Positions 1-6,479 of a stretch of DNA of 17,054 nt are shown here, piece after piece. Source of the stretch: NAT127 sp041655035 (lineage in GTDB: Bacteria; Pseudomonadota; Gammaproteobacteria; Pseudomonadales; Porticoccaceae). Made by a program: the position numbers and the translations under genes. The stretch spans positions 1 through 17,054 of the forward strand of contig JBAZCN010000068.1 of assembly GCA_041655035.1 (NCBI GenBank), given 5' to 3'. The notes beneath the pieces are model-generated. The model searched no databases, was not told where the DNA came from, and saw only the letters and a program-made list of their open reading frames with translations. Every line of letters starts with the position of its first letter. Positions within the stretch are counted from its first letter, which is position 1.

Positions 1-1
1 T

Positions 2-1234
2 TACGAGGCAAAGATATCCTCCTACGGCAAGCTCAAGAGCGCGCTTACCCAGTTCCAGGCGGCGGCGGGCAAGCTCAGTGAGGCGGAGGCTTTCAAGGGA
101 GTCAAGAGCACGGTTACCGGCAGCGCGCTGGGCGCCACCGCGGGCAGCGGCGCTGGCGCCGGCACTTTCCAGGTCGAGGTCGTCGAGCTGGCCCGGGCAT
201 CCAGTGTCGCAACCGCCGGCATTGCCGACAAGGGCGCCAATCTCGGAGGCGGCACGATCGCCTTCGAACTGGGTAACGGCGAATCCTTCAGCGTCGAGAT
301 CGACGCGCAGAACAGCTCGCTGGAGAAGATCCGCGACGCCATCAACGCCGCCGACGGCGGGGTGCGCGCGTCGATCGTCAACGATGGCAGCGGCACGCCC
401 TACCGGCTGGTGCTGGCGGCGGCGCAGACCGGCACTGAGGGCGCCGTGGCGTCGGTGGATTTCGGCGATCTGGCAGCCAGCCTCGACATCGACCCCGGCA
501 CCGCGGTCGAGGCCAGGGACGCCTCGCTCACCGTCAACGGCATTGCCATCAGCAGCCAGAGCAATCAGGTGTCGGACGCCATCGAAGGGGTGACGCTCAA
601 CCTGCTCGAAACGGGCAGCGCGACCGTCACCGTGGCCGCCGATACGCAGGCGGTCAAGGATGGCATCAAGGGCTTCGTCACCGCCTACAACAATCTGCAG
701 GCGACCATCGCCGGACTGACCAGTTACGATGCCGCCAGCGGCGTCGCCGGCGATCTGCTGGGCGACGCCACCCTGCGCAGTATCCAGTCGCGGTTGCGGG
801 GCGCGATGGCGGGCGGCGTGGGTGGCGGCGAGATCCAGCGCCTGGCGGATATCGGCATCAAGCTCGAGGTGAACGGCACCCTGAAGGTCGACGACGCCAA
901 GCTCGATGCCGCCATCAGTGGCAAATCACTGGCCCTGACGAACTTTTTCGCCGGCAGTGACGGCGCCGATGGCCTGGCCGACGAACTCGACGACTTTCTC
1001 GGCCAGATACTCAAAAGCGGCGGCCCGCTGGACAACGCCACCAAGGGCCTCGACGCCAGCGTCAAGCGCCTGGACGAACGCTACCTGAACATGGAGAAAA
1101 GCATCAACGTCACCATCGCCCGCTATCGCGCCCAGTTCAGCCAGCTGGATGTGATGATCGCCTCGATGAACTCCACCAGCAGTTACCTGACCCAGCAGTT
1201 CGACATGCTCAACGCCCAGTTGAACGCGAAATAA
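2..1234 (+). CDS. fliD: Flagellar filament cap protein FliD, 5'-truncated by window edge
   Basis: FliD (HAP2) forms the cap at the tip of the flagellar filament and promotes folding of exported flagellin. The frame is open from base 2 without a start codon in the window, giving about 410 residues, so the missing part is only the first several dozen residues (enteric FliD is about 470). The first visible stretch (YEAKISSYGKLKSALTQF) fits the FliD N-terminal domain. The C-terminal half contains the FliD_C signature region with FVTAYNNLQATIAGLTSYD, and the extreme C-terminus is a heptad-like helix with ERYLNMEKSINVTIARYR and SYLTQQFDMLNAQ, typical of FliD coiled-coil ends. fliS and fliT follow, the usual neighbours. 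No T-rich hairpin terminator follows the stop. Product identity is secure; the true start is outside the window. Confidence 0.95.
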   Translation, partial: YEAKISSYGKLKSALTQFQAAAGKLSEAEAFKGVKSTVTGSALGATAGSGAGAGTFQVEVVELARASSVATAGIADKGANLGGGTIAFELGNGESFSVEIDAQNSSLEKIRDAINAADGGVRASIVNDGSGTPYRLVLAAAQTGTEGAVASVDFGDLAASLDIDPGTAVEARDASLTVNGIAISSQSNQVSDAIEGVTLNLLETGSATVTVAADTQAVKDGIKGFVTAYNNLQATIAGLTSYDAASGVAGDLLGDATLRSIQSRLRGAMAGGVGGGEIQRLADIGIKLEVNGTLKVDDAKLDAAISGKSLALTNFFAGSDGADGLADELDDFLGQILKSGGPLDNATKGLDASVKRLDERYLNMEKSINVTIARYRAQFSQLDVMIASMNSTSSYLTQQFDMLNAQLNAK

Positions 1235-1387
1235 CGGGCTGCTTTTTTCCCAGTCACCGAGAACCGGCGCATATCGCAGGCTCCCGGTAACAATGGCCGG
1301 CACAGGCCATCGCGATCGGCGGGCTTCCACAGCCGCCCGGTGCGATATCAATGCAGGGACGATCACGGCGATAAGAGGTGTTAATCA
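1235..1387. promoter_or_regulatory. fliD-fliS spacer with weak sigma-28-like motif and a small hairpin
   Basis: This is the only sizeable gap in the fliD-to-flhX block. A perfect 6-bp stem (ATGGCC/GGCCAT, 1293-1298 with 1305-1310, 6-base loop) has no T-run after it. TCAA at 1348-1351 is followed after exactly 15 bases by GGCGATAA (1367-1374), one base from the sigma-28 -10 box GCCGATAA, with the same -35 and spacing as the motA promoter. However, a start site about 6 bases further would fall at about 1380, at the end of the fliS ribosome binding site AGAGGTG (1374-1380), so the promoter assignment is doubtful. Visible: the motif and spacing. Inferred: any promoter function. Confidence 0.3.
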
Positions 1388-1807
1388 ATGAGTTCCACGC
1401 GCAGTGCCGCCAGTTATGCCCGGGGTGCCGGGGCCTATGCCCGGGTTGGAGTGGAGAGCGGGGTCATGTCGGCCAGCCCGCACCAGTTGATCATGCTGCT
1501 GTTCGACGGCGCCGCCACGGCGATTCGCACCGCCCGCCTGCACCTGCGCAATGGCAATATGGCGGAGAAGGGCAAGGCGATTTCGAAGGCCCTGGATATC
1601 GTCAACCAGGGGCTGTTGGCGGTGCTCGACCCCGACAAGGGCGGCGAGGTGGCGGCGGGCCTGGCTTCGCTCTACGATTACGTCGCCCGCCTGCTGCTGC
1701 TCGCCAATCTCCACAATGATGAGAGCCGGCTCGACGAGGCCGAGCGCCTGCTCGGCGAGATCGGCTCGGCGTGGCGGGACATGGGTCGACAGGGGCAGGG
1801 TGATTGA
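1388..1807 (+). CDS. fliS: Flagellin export chaperone FliS
   Basis: FliS binds the C-terminus of flagellin in the cytoplasm, prevents premature polymerisation and delivers it to the export gate. The 139-residue product has the usual FliS length and the family signature: an N-terminal Tyr-rich segment (SYARGAGAYARVGVES), then ASPHQLIMLLFDGAATAI, the conserved PHQLI-MLYDG-like helix, followed by three amphipathic helices including GKAISKALDIVNQGLLAVLD and SLYDYVARLLLLANLHND. The ATG at 1388 is preceded by AGAGGTG with a 7-base spacer, which fixes the start. It lies 153 bp after fliD and one base before the preferred fliT start. The assignment is secure by sequence and by neighbourhood. Confidence 0.95.
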   Translation: MSSTRSAASYARGAGAYARVGVESGVMSASPHQLIMLLFDGAATAIRTARLHLRNGNMAEKGKAISKALDIVNQGLLAVLDPDKGGEVAAGLASLYDYVARLLLLANLHNDESRLDEAERLLGEIGSAWRDMGRQGQGD

Positions 1808-1808
1808 T

Positions 1809-2198
1809 ATGGGGGTGGCTGGCGATATCGACAGCATGAGTCCGCAGCACTTCCTCGCCAGCTACGAAACCCTGCTGGGGCTGTCGTCGCGGATGCTCGG
1901 CCTGGCCTACGAGGGGGAGTGGGAAGCGCTGATCGAAGAGGAAGGCAACTACCTGATGGCGATGGATCACCTCGCCAGGTTGGATACCCCGCCGGGTATC
2001 ACGCCGGCCCAGCAGGAATATCAACTGTCGCTGATGGAGCAGATCCTCGAACAGAGCGTGGAGATTCAGCGCCATCTGCTCACCCGCCGGGAAGAGCTGG
2101 GGCGGATGATCGCCATGTCGGAACGCAAGCGCGATGTGGATCGCGCCTATCTAGGCCAGGGTGATGGCGTCTTCAACAAGACGCACTCGGACCGATGA
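1809..2198 (+). CDS. fliT: FliT-like flagellar export chaperone
   Basis: FliT is the chaperone of the cap protein FliD, and in enterics it also binds FlhC to lower class 2 expression. The 129-residue product is an all-helical, acidic protein with the FliT pattern near its N-terminus: SPQHFLASYETLLGLSSRML, then LAYEGEWEALIEEEGNYL (the conserved G-x-W-x-x-L-x-x-x-E segment), followed by long helices with QEYQLSLMEQILEQSVEIQRHL. FliT proteins are weakly conserved, so position right after fliD-fliS carries part of the weight. The frame is open further upstream inside fliS, but those codons shadow fliS. The best start is ATG 1809, one base after the fliS stop; GTG 1800, overlapping fliS, is an alternative. 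If flhC is truly absent from this genome, the FliT-FlhC feedback known in enterics could not operate. Confidence 0.8.
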   Translation: MGVAGDIDSMSPQHFLASYETLLGLSSRMLGLAYEGEWEALIEEEGNYLMAMDHLARLDTPPGITPAQQEYQLSLMEQILEQSVEIQRHLLTRREELGRMIAMSERKRDVDRAYLGQGDGVFNKTHSDR

Positions 2199-2207
2199 TC
2201 CCGCGCC

Positions 2208-3449
2208 ATGAGTGGGATCACTCCGATTATCGATACCCTGCTGCATCAGGTGCTGGGCAAGCGGGTGGACATTCCTGTGCCCCGGGATTTGAACCAGCCG
2301 GTGGGGCCGGCTGTCCACCCCGAGGGGCTGCGCCAGGTTCGCGGTGACGCCAGGCTCGACAGCCGGCAGCCGGCAGCGCTGGAACTGCCGGCGGTGTCGC
2401 GCCACGCGTCGCCACCTGACTCGCGGGATCTCGCGCCCCGCGCGGAGGCCGGCGCCGCCAGTGTCCATACCCGGCTGAGCCCTGTCGCGAGGATTATCGC
2501 CGGCCTGCTTGCCCGGTTCCCATCGCCGCCTTCAGTGATCCAGACCGCGGCGCCGCTGCTGCCCGGCGGGGATGCCGCGCCGGCGTCGCTGCTGGCCAGC
2601 CAGCTGCAGGCCAGCATCAGTGACAGCGGCTTGTTCTACGAGTCGCATCTGGCCCGCTGGTATCGGGGCGAAATGCCGCGCCAGCAATTGGAGCGCGAGC
2701 CGCAGATGCGTGTGGCTGCGCCGCCGGGCCCTGCCGCTGCTGCGAGCGTTGCCGGCGCGGCGCCGCCCGTTGCGGTGCCGGGAAGCGCGCTTGCCGCGGC
2801 CGGCACGCCGGCGACCCCGATCCCGTCTCCGATACCCGCGGCTGCCGGCGGTGCGGAGCGGTCGCCTCCCCCATCACCGCCGGCGGCGCCCCAGGTCGCG
2901 GCGCCACTGGCCAGCGCAGCGCAGGGCGGCGCGCTGCCGGCTGGCTCCAATCCCTGGGCCGCGGAGCTGGCCCAGACCCATACCTTCAAGACCAGCGACG
3001 ACAATGCGCAGGCGCCGCCGGCCGCCAGGGCGCTGGATATTGCCGATGGCCTGCAGGGTGTGGTTCGCCACCAGTTGGAAGTGCTGGCGGCGCCGGTGCT
3101 GCGCTGGGAGGGCGACCTGTGGGCGGGAATCTTTGTCGCGCTGGTCATCCAGGCGCCGGATGCGTTCCGCGACCATCGCCACGAGTCGGGGGACGAGGGC
3201 GAAGAAAACAGCGACGAGGGCGCCTGGCAGTCGGAGCTGACCATGCACCTCGAGAATCTCGGGCCGCTCGGGGTTCGCCTGCGCCTTGCCGGGGCCTCGT
3301 TGAGCCTCGCCATCGACACGGTGTCGACCGCGGTGGTGGAGCGCCTCGAGGCGGGGCGGCCGGCACTGCTGTCCAGGCTCGAAGCGCGGGGCTTCAGCGA
3401 GCCAGTGATCGATATCCGGCTGGATACGGGTGGCGACAATGACCGATGA
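2208..3449 (+). CDS. fliK: Flagellar hook-length control protein FliK-like
   Basis: FliK measures hook length and triggers the FlhB substrate switch from hook to filament export. The 413-residue product has the expected plan. The N-terminal half includes GLFYESHLARWYRGEMPR (about 141-158), followed by QLEREPQ, a segment I associate with FliK-like proteins. A long Pro/Ala-rich linker runs from about 165 to 245. The C-terminal domain (about 290-410) resembles Flg_hook: SELTMHLENLGPLGVRLRL, SLAIDTVSTAVVERLEAG and ALLSRLEARGFSEPVIDI. The 9-bp gap after fliT holds no strong ribosome binding site, so translation may be coupled to fliT. The last 11 bases overlap the next gene, which looks like the FlhB C-terminal domain, the FliK target, supporting the call. 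The linker is simple in composition, as usual for FliK; no frameshift is evident. Confidence 0.85.
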   Translation: MSGITPIIDTLLHQVLGKRVDIPVPRDLNQPVGPAVHPEGLRQVRGDARLDSRQPAALELPAVSRHASPPDSRDLAPRAEAGAASVHTRLSPVARIIAGLLARFPSPPSVIQTAAPLLPGGDAAPASLLASQLQASISDSGLFYESHLARWYRGEMPRQQLEREPQMRVAAPPGPAAAASVAGAAPPVAVPGSALAAAGTPATPIPSPIPAAAGGAERSPPPSPPAAPQVAAPLASAAQGGALPAGSNPWAAELAQTHTFKTSDDNAQAPPAARALDIADGLQGVVRHQLEVLAAPVLRWEGDLWAGIFVALVIQAPDAFRDHRHESGDEGEENSDEGAWQSELTMHLENLGPLGVRLRLAGASLSLAIDTVSTAVVERLEAGRPALLSRLEARGFSEPVIDIRLDTGGDNDR

Positions 3450-3726
3450 CGGCGACCAGCGCCGACGCCAGGCGGTGGCGCTGGCTTACGGCGAAGGCGA
3501 TGCCGCTCCCCGGGTGGTCGCCCAGGGCTATGGCCTGATGGCGGAACGGATCATCGCCGAAGCCGGCCGCCACGGCATCTACGTGCACGATTCGCCGGAG
3601 CTGGTCAGCCTGCTGATGCAGGTCGATCTCGACGAACAGATCCCGCCGCGGCTGTACCAGGTCATTGCCGAACTGCTGGTATGGATACGGGAGATCGAGG
3701 CCGGCGCGGCGGATGACATCTCATGA
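3439..3726 (+). CDS. Stand-alone FlhB C-terminal (EscU/YscU-like) domain protein, FlhX/FlhB2 type
   Basis: This 95-residue protein corresponds to the cytoplasmic domain of FlhB downstream of its autocleavage site, without the membrane part. Matching segments are RRQAVALAYGEGDAAPRVVAQG (FlhB: NPTHYAVALKY...APxVVAKG), MAERIIAEAGRHGIYVHDSPELVSLL and IPPRLYQVIAELLVWI, the typical C-terminal helix. The NPTH cleavage motif is absent, as expected for this stand-alone family. Such proteins can partly replace the FlhB C-terminal fragment in substrate switching, which fits its 11-bp overlap with fliK. I prefer ATG 3439; the frame also offers GTG 3430 nine bases upstream. Membrane segments and a signal peptide are absent, so it should be cytoplasmic and act at the export gate. 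No clear terminator follows. Confidence 0.85.
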   Translation: MTDDGDQRRRQAVALAYGEGDAAPRVVAQGYGLMAERIIAEAGRHGIYVHDSPELVSLLMQVDLDEQIPPRLYQVIAELLVWIREIEAGAADDIS

Positions 3727-3943
3727 CCGGTTTTCTACCGCTCATCGGTAATCGGTAGTGTCCCGCCGGGGTGGCTCTATAGGATGGCATCCACGGCTGA
3801 AGACCAACAATACAACAACGATAAGGATTGAGCGCCGTGAAAATCCTGGGGTAAGCGCATCGGCCTCGCTAGTGACAGAAGGCCGGGCGTCAACATTACA
3901 CGTGAGCCCATCTATGGGTCATGACTGGTCAATGGAGTCAATA
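3727..3943 (+). promoter_or_regulatory. flhD upstream region
   Basis: This 217-bp gap separates the fliK/flhX block from flhD and presumably carries the class 1 promoter. CTACCG (3735-3740) pairs with CGGTAG (3753-3758) just after the flhX stop, without a T-run, so it is a weak terminator at best. GTCATGAC (3918-3925) is an 8-bp palindrome close to the flhD start. The frame of flhD stays open upstream to GTG 3758, but GGAG at 3934-3937, six bases before ATG 3944, decides the start. I could not identify a convincing sigma-70 -35/-10 pair, CRP site or sigma-28 site here. Confidence 0.45.
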
Positions 3944-4276
3944 ATGGAAATGGACAAGATCTCTGTACAGGACGAAATTCAGGAACTGAATCTGACGTAT
4001 TTGCTGCTGGTGCAGCGGATGCTGAACGAAGACCGGGCGACAGCCATGTTCAGGTTCAAAATCAACGGGGCCATGGCGGACTTGCTGCAATCCCTGTCCG
4101 CCAAGCAGCTTGCGCAACTGGCGCGCAGCAACCAGGTGTTGTTCGGACTGCATTTCAGCAATGCCGGGCAGCTCGCCAGGGCCACCAGCAACCAGCATGA
4201 GCAGAGCTTGTCCCAGGTGCATGCCGCGTTGTTGCTGGCATCCTCCCCCCGCCTGAATTCGGTGGCCGCGGCCTAG
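3944..4276 (+). CDS. flhD: Flagellar master regulator subunit FlhD
   Basis: FlhD forms the FlhD4C2 complex with FlhC that activates class 2 flagellar promoters with sigma-70. The 110-residue product aligns along its length with enteric FlhD: ELNLTYLLLVQRMLNEDRATAMFRFKI matches the segment [26 protein letters not shown], followed by the LAQLARSNQVLFGLHF region and an LSQVHAALLLASSPRL tail matching the enteric QIHTGIMLSTRLL segment. The start is ATG 3944, with GGAG six bases upstream; M-E-S-I at 3932 is possible but lacks its own site. The normal partner flhC does not follow: the next gene is motA after 317 bp. FlhD alone does not bind the flagellar promoters in enterics, so either flhC lies elsewhere or FlhD here has another use. 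Confidence 0.93.
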   Translation: MEMDKISVQDEIQELNLTYLLLVQRMLNEDRATAMFRFKINGAMADLLQSLSAKQLAQLARSNQVLFGLHFSNAGQLARATSNQHEQSLSQVHAALLLASSPRLNSVAAA

Positions 4277-4324
4277 GGCCGCCGCCGATAAATAAAAGAA
4301 TCTTTTAATGCCTGGGGTTTCTGC

Positions 4325-4417
4325 GGTGCGCTTCGTTCCTCAGCGCACCCTATCTTCTTGCAAAGGAATTCTTGCAAAGGAATTCTTCATAGGGTGCGCC
4401 GACGAAGGAGGCGCACC
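4325..4417. repeat. REP/BIME-like pair of inverted hairpins
   Basis: Two similar hairpins face each other. The left one is GGTGCGC (4325-4331) pairing with GCGCACC (4343-4349). The right one is GGTGCGC (4393-4399) pairing with GCGCACC (4411-4417). The arms are also complementary across the element: GCGCACCCTAT (4343-4353) is the exact reverse complement of ATAGGGTGCGC (4389-4399), so the whole 93 bp can fold as one long stem. Loops differ slightly (TTCGTTCCTCA versus CGACGAAGGAG), so the outer match is imperfect. Elements of this shape are dispersed between genes in many proteobacteria. A small open frame across it (4308-4490) is a by-product and not a gene. Confidence 0.75.
4357..4384 (+). 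repeat. Perfect 14-bp tandem duplication inside the REP-like element
   Basis: CTTGCAAAGGAATT occurs twice back to back (4357-4370 and 4371-4384), followed by CTTC, the start of a decayed third unit. It lies in the central loop between the two hairpins, and neither copy is coding. The exact identity of the copies suggests a recent slippage event or a site that stays variable. Confidence 0.8.
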
Positions 4418-4522
4418 GCCGATTCGCCGGCGGCACTCCGCAGTCGCCGCCGGTGGCCTGGCGGCTGCTGATTCGGCAACGTCCCTGTAAACATTTATCT
4501 GCGCAAACATTTCATTTCCCGC

Positions 4523-4549
4523 TCAATCCTCCTGCCGCCGTGCCGATAT
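4523..4549 (+). promoter_or_regulatory. Sigma-28 (FliA) promoter for motA-motB-cheA-cheW
   Basis: TCAA (4523-4526), a 15-base spacer and GCCGATAT (4542-4549) match the sigma-28 consensus TAAA/TCAA-N15-GCCGATAA, with one mismatch in the last base of the -10 element. Transcription would start near 4556, leaving a leader of about 38 bases that contains the motA ribosome binding site at 4577-4587. This places motor and chemotaxis genes in the late flagellar class, as in enterics. The motif is seen; use by FliA is inferred because fliA is not in the window. Confidence 0.75.
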
Positions 4550-4593
4550 AAACATTGCTGGCTTTATTTTGCCGTTAAGGAAAAGGGTGTGCT

Positions 4594-5505
4594 GTGTTGA
4601 TACCATTGGGATTTATCGTCGTTATTCTTTCGGTCTTCGGTGGCTTTGCCCTCGCTGGCGGCCATCTCGGGCCGCTGTTCCAGCCGACGGAATTATTGAT
4701 GATCGGCGGCGCCGGCATCGGCGCTTTCATCGCTTCCAATAACGGCAAGGCGATCAAGGCGACATTCAACAGCTTCGCCAGGCTGAAGCGCAGCAACGGC
4801 TACAACAAGGCGCTGTACATGGACTTGATGGCCCTGCAGTTCAAGCTGCTCACCAAGATTCGCCGTGAAGGTATGCTGGGTATCGAACGGGATATCGACA
4901 ACCCTGCGGACAGCGCCCTGTTCACCGAATATCCACGGGTCTGCAACGATCCGCTGATCATGAATTTCCTGACCGACTACCTGCGCATCATGGTCAGCGG
5001 CGGCATGGACCCGATGGAAATCGACGAACTGATGCTCCATGAAATCGAAGTGTTCGAACACGAGGCCCATATCCCCGTCGACGCCATCGGCAGGGTCGCC
5101 GATGGCATGCCGGCCTTTGGCATCGTGGCGGCGGTGATGGGCGTGGTCAGGGCGCTGAGCACCTCCGATGCCGGCCCCGAACAAATGGGCCTGATGATCG
5201 CCCACGCGCTGGTCGGCACCTTTCTCGGCATCCTGCTCGGCTACGGATTCATCGCGCCGCTCGGCTATCGCCTCGAGCGCCAGGCCAAGGAGGCGGAAAA
5301 AATCCTTCAGTGCCTGCGCGTCACCCTGTTGGCCAGCCTGCACGGCTATGCGCCGCAACTGGCGGTCGAGTTCGGGCGCAAGGCGTTGCACAGCACCGAG
5401 CGCCCCAATTTCGTCGAGCTGGAAGATCATGTCCGCGGTCGCAAGGCCCCCGACGGCGAACAGGCAACGGGCAACATGCGCGGCGCCGCTGCGGGTAACG
5501 CATGA
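4594..5505 (+). CDS. motA: Flagellar motor stator protein MotA
   Basis: MotA is the four-helix cytoplasmic membrane subunit of the H+-driven stator and works against FliG. The 303-residue product is close to the enteric length (295) and keeps the functional residues at the same numbers: R90 and E98 in IRREGMLGIERD, which contact FliG, P173 in DGMPAFGIVAAVMG and P222 in GFIAPLGYRLER, which couple proton flow to torque. Hydrophobic segments lie near residues 3-23, 33-48, 174-190 and 200-222. The start is GTG 4594, with AAAAGGG (4581-4587) six bases upstream; no ATG is available nearby. It overlaps motB by ATGA. The poorly conserved C-terminal tail from about residue 280 is slightly longer than in enterics. 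A sigma-28 promoter lies just upstream. Confidence 0.97.
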   Translation: MLIPLGFIVVILSVFGGFALAGGHLGPLFQPTELLMIGGAGIGAFIASNNGKAIKATFNSFARLKRSNGYNKALYMDLMALQFKLLTKIRREGMLGIERDIDNPADSALFTEYPRVCNDPLIMNFLTDYLRIMVSGGMDPMEIDELMLHEIEVFEHEAHIPVDAIGRVADGMPAFGIVAAVMGVVRALSTSDAGPEQMGLMIAHALVGTFLGILLGYGFIAPLGYRLERQAKEAEKILQCLRVTLLASLHGYAPQLAVEFGRKALHSTERPNFVELEDHVRGRKAPDGEQATGNMRGAAAGNA

Positions 5506-6437
5506 AAGAAGCGCGCCACCCGATCGTGATCCGCCGCAAGAAAGTGGTGCGTCGCGGGCATCACGGCGGCAGTTGGAAAATCGCCCTGGCGGACTTCATG
5601 ACCGCGCTGATGGCGTTGTTCCTGGTGATGTGGATACTGAGCGCCGCCAACCCCACCGACCGCGAGGCGGTGGCGGAGTACTTCCGCACGCCGCTGGTGG
5701 CGGCCATCACCGGCGGTGACAAGACCACTGCCAGTGTCAGCGTCATTCCCGGCGGCGGCCCCGACCCGGCATTCGCGCAGGGAGAAAAAGCCCGGATCGA
5801 TACTCGGGCCCAGACGCGTCCCACGGATGAGCAGCGGCGTTTCTTCCGCGATCTGCAGCGCCGTATCGAGGAGGCTATCGAGGCCGATCCGCTGCTGCGG
5901 GAGTTGCGCAAGCAGATGCGTTTCGATCTGACCCCGGAAGGATTGCGCATCCAGTTGCTCGATACCGAGCAGCGGCCGATGTTCGATCTCGGCAGCGATC
6001 AGGTGGCGCCCTACATGCGCGATCTGTTGCGCACCATCGCGCCGCTGCTCAACGACCTGCCCAATGAGCTGAGCATCAGCGGCCACACCGACAGCCACGC
6101 CTATGCCAGCGGCTATTACGGCTACAGCAACTGGGAGCTGTCCAGCGATCGCGCCAATGCCTCGCGGCGCGAGCTGGTGGCCGGCGGCTTCGCTTCCGAG
6201 AAACTGCTCAGGGTGGCGGGCCTTGCCGATCGCGTGCCGCTGCAGGATGCCGAAGGCACCGCGGCCATCAACCGGCGGATCGAGCTGGTGGTGCTCTACC
6301 CGGAGGTGTCCCGCAATATTCGCGCGCCGCTGCTGCTGTCCGGCGAGGCGCTGATTCCCGAGGGGGCGGGCAGCGGCGGCGAAGCGCTCGGCCAGCCGTT
6401 TCAGGAGAACCGGCGCTCCGCCTTCGGCAGCGAATGA
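5502..6437 (+). CDS. motB: Flagellar motor stator protein MotB
   Basis: MotB anchors the stator to peptidoglycan and carries the proton-accepting aspartate. In 311 residues the domains are: a basic cytoplasmic N-terminus (RRKKVVRRGHHGG), one membrane helix with WKIALADFMTALMALFLVMW where D31 is the conserved proton-binding Asp (D32 in E. coli), a plug/linker region, and an OmpA-like peptidoglycan-binding domain from about 150 to 270 with SISGHTDSHAYASG and NWELSSDRANASRRELVAGG. The ATG at 5502 overlaps the motA stop as ATGA, indicating translational coupling and matched dosage. The C-terminal 40 residues are Gly/Ala-rich and unlike the domain proper, as in other MotB tails. cheA follows after 42 bp. 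Confidence 0.97.
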   Translation: MKEARHPIVIRRKKVVRRGHHGGSWKIALADFMTALMALFLVMWILSAANPTDREAVAEYFRTPLVAAITGGDKTTASVSVIPGGGPDPAFAQGEKARIDTRAQTRPTDEQRRFFRDLQRRIEEAIEADPLLRELRKQMRFDLTPEGLRIQLLDTEQRPMFDLGSDQVAPYMRDLLRTIAPLLNDLPNELSISGHTDSHAYASGYYGYSNWELSSDRANASRRELVAGGFASEKLLRVAGLADRVPLQDAEGTAAINRRIELVVLYPEVSRNIRAPLLLSGEALIPEGAGSGGEALGQPFQENRRSAFGSE

Positions 6438-6479
6438 CAGACATTACATGAGCCGCAATACGACAGAGTTTGAAAGTGC

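Larger units (their letters stand above)
4277..4593. other. flhD-motA intergenic region at the usual flhC position
   Basis: This 317-bp stretch sits where flhC (about 570-600 bp) normally lies and contains no FlhC-like frame on either strand. It holds, in order: GCCGATAA (4284-4291), a perfect sigma-28 -10 sequence but with no matching -35; a 15-bp palindrome TAAAAGAATCTTTTA (4293-4307); the REP-like double hairpin at 4325-4417; a neutral G+C-rich part; and the motA promoter at 4523-4549. Its mixed composition, with A/T-rich edges around a G+C-rich repeat, differs from the flanking genes and would suit a rearrangement scar, though that is inference. Confidence 0.6.

Noticed and set aside
78..593. 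171-codon Arg/Ala-rich frame overlapping fliD
   Set aside because: Out of frame with FliD, which shows continuous family similarity from base 2; the composition is typical of a shifted frame in G+C-rich DNA.
3758..3943. N-terminal extension of flhD back to GTG 3758
   Set aside because: The added residues do not resemble FlhD, and a good GGAG with a six-base spacer precedes ATG 3944, where similarity begins.
4284..4291. Perfect GCCGATAA just after flhD as a second sigma-28 promoter
   Set aside because: No TAAA or TCAA lies 13-17 bases upstream; the sequence there is GC-only, so a lone -10 motif was not enough.
4308..4490. 60-codon + strand frame between flhD and motA
   Set aside because: It is read through the REP-like inverted repeat; frames of this kind recur wherever such repeats occur, and no ribosome binding site is present.
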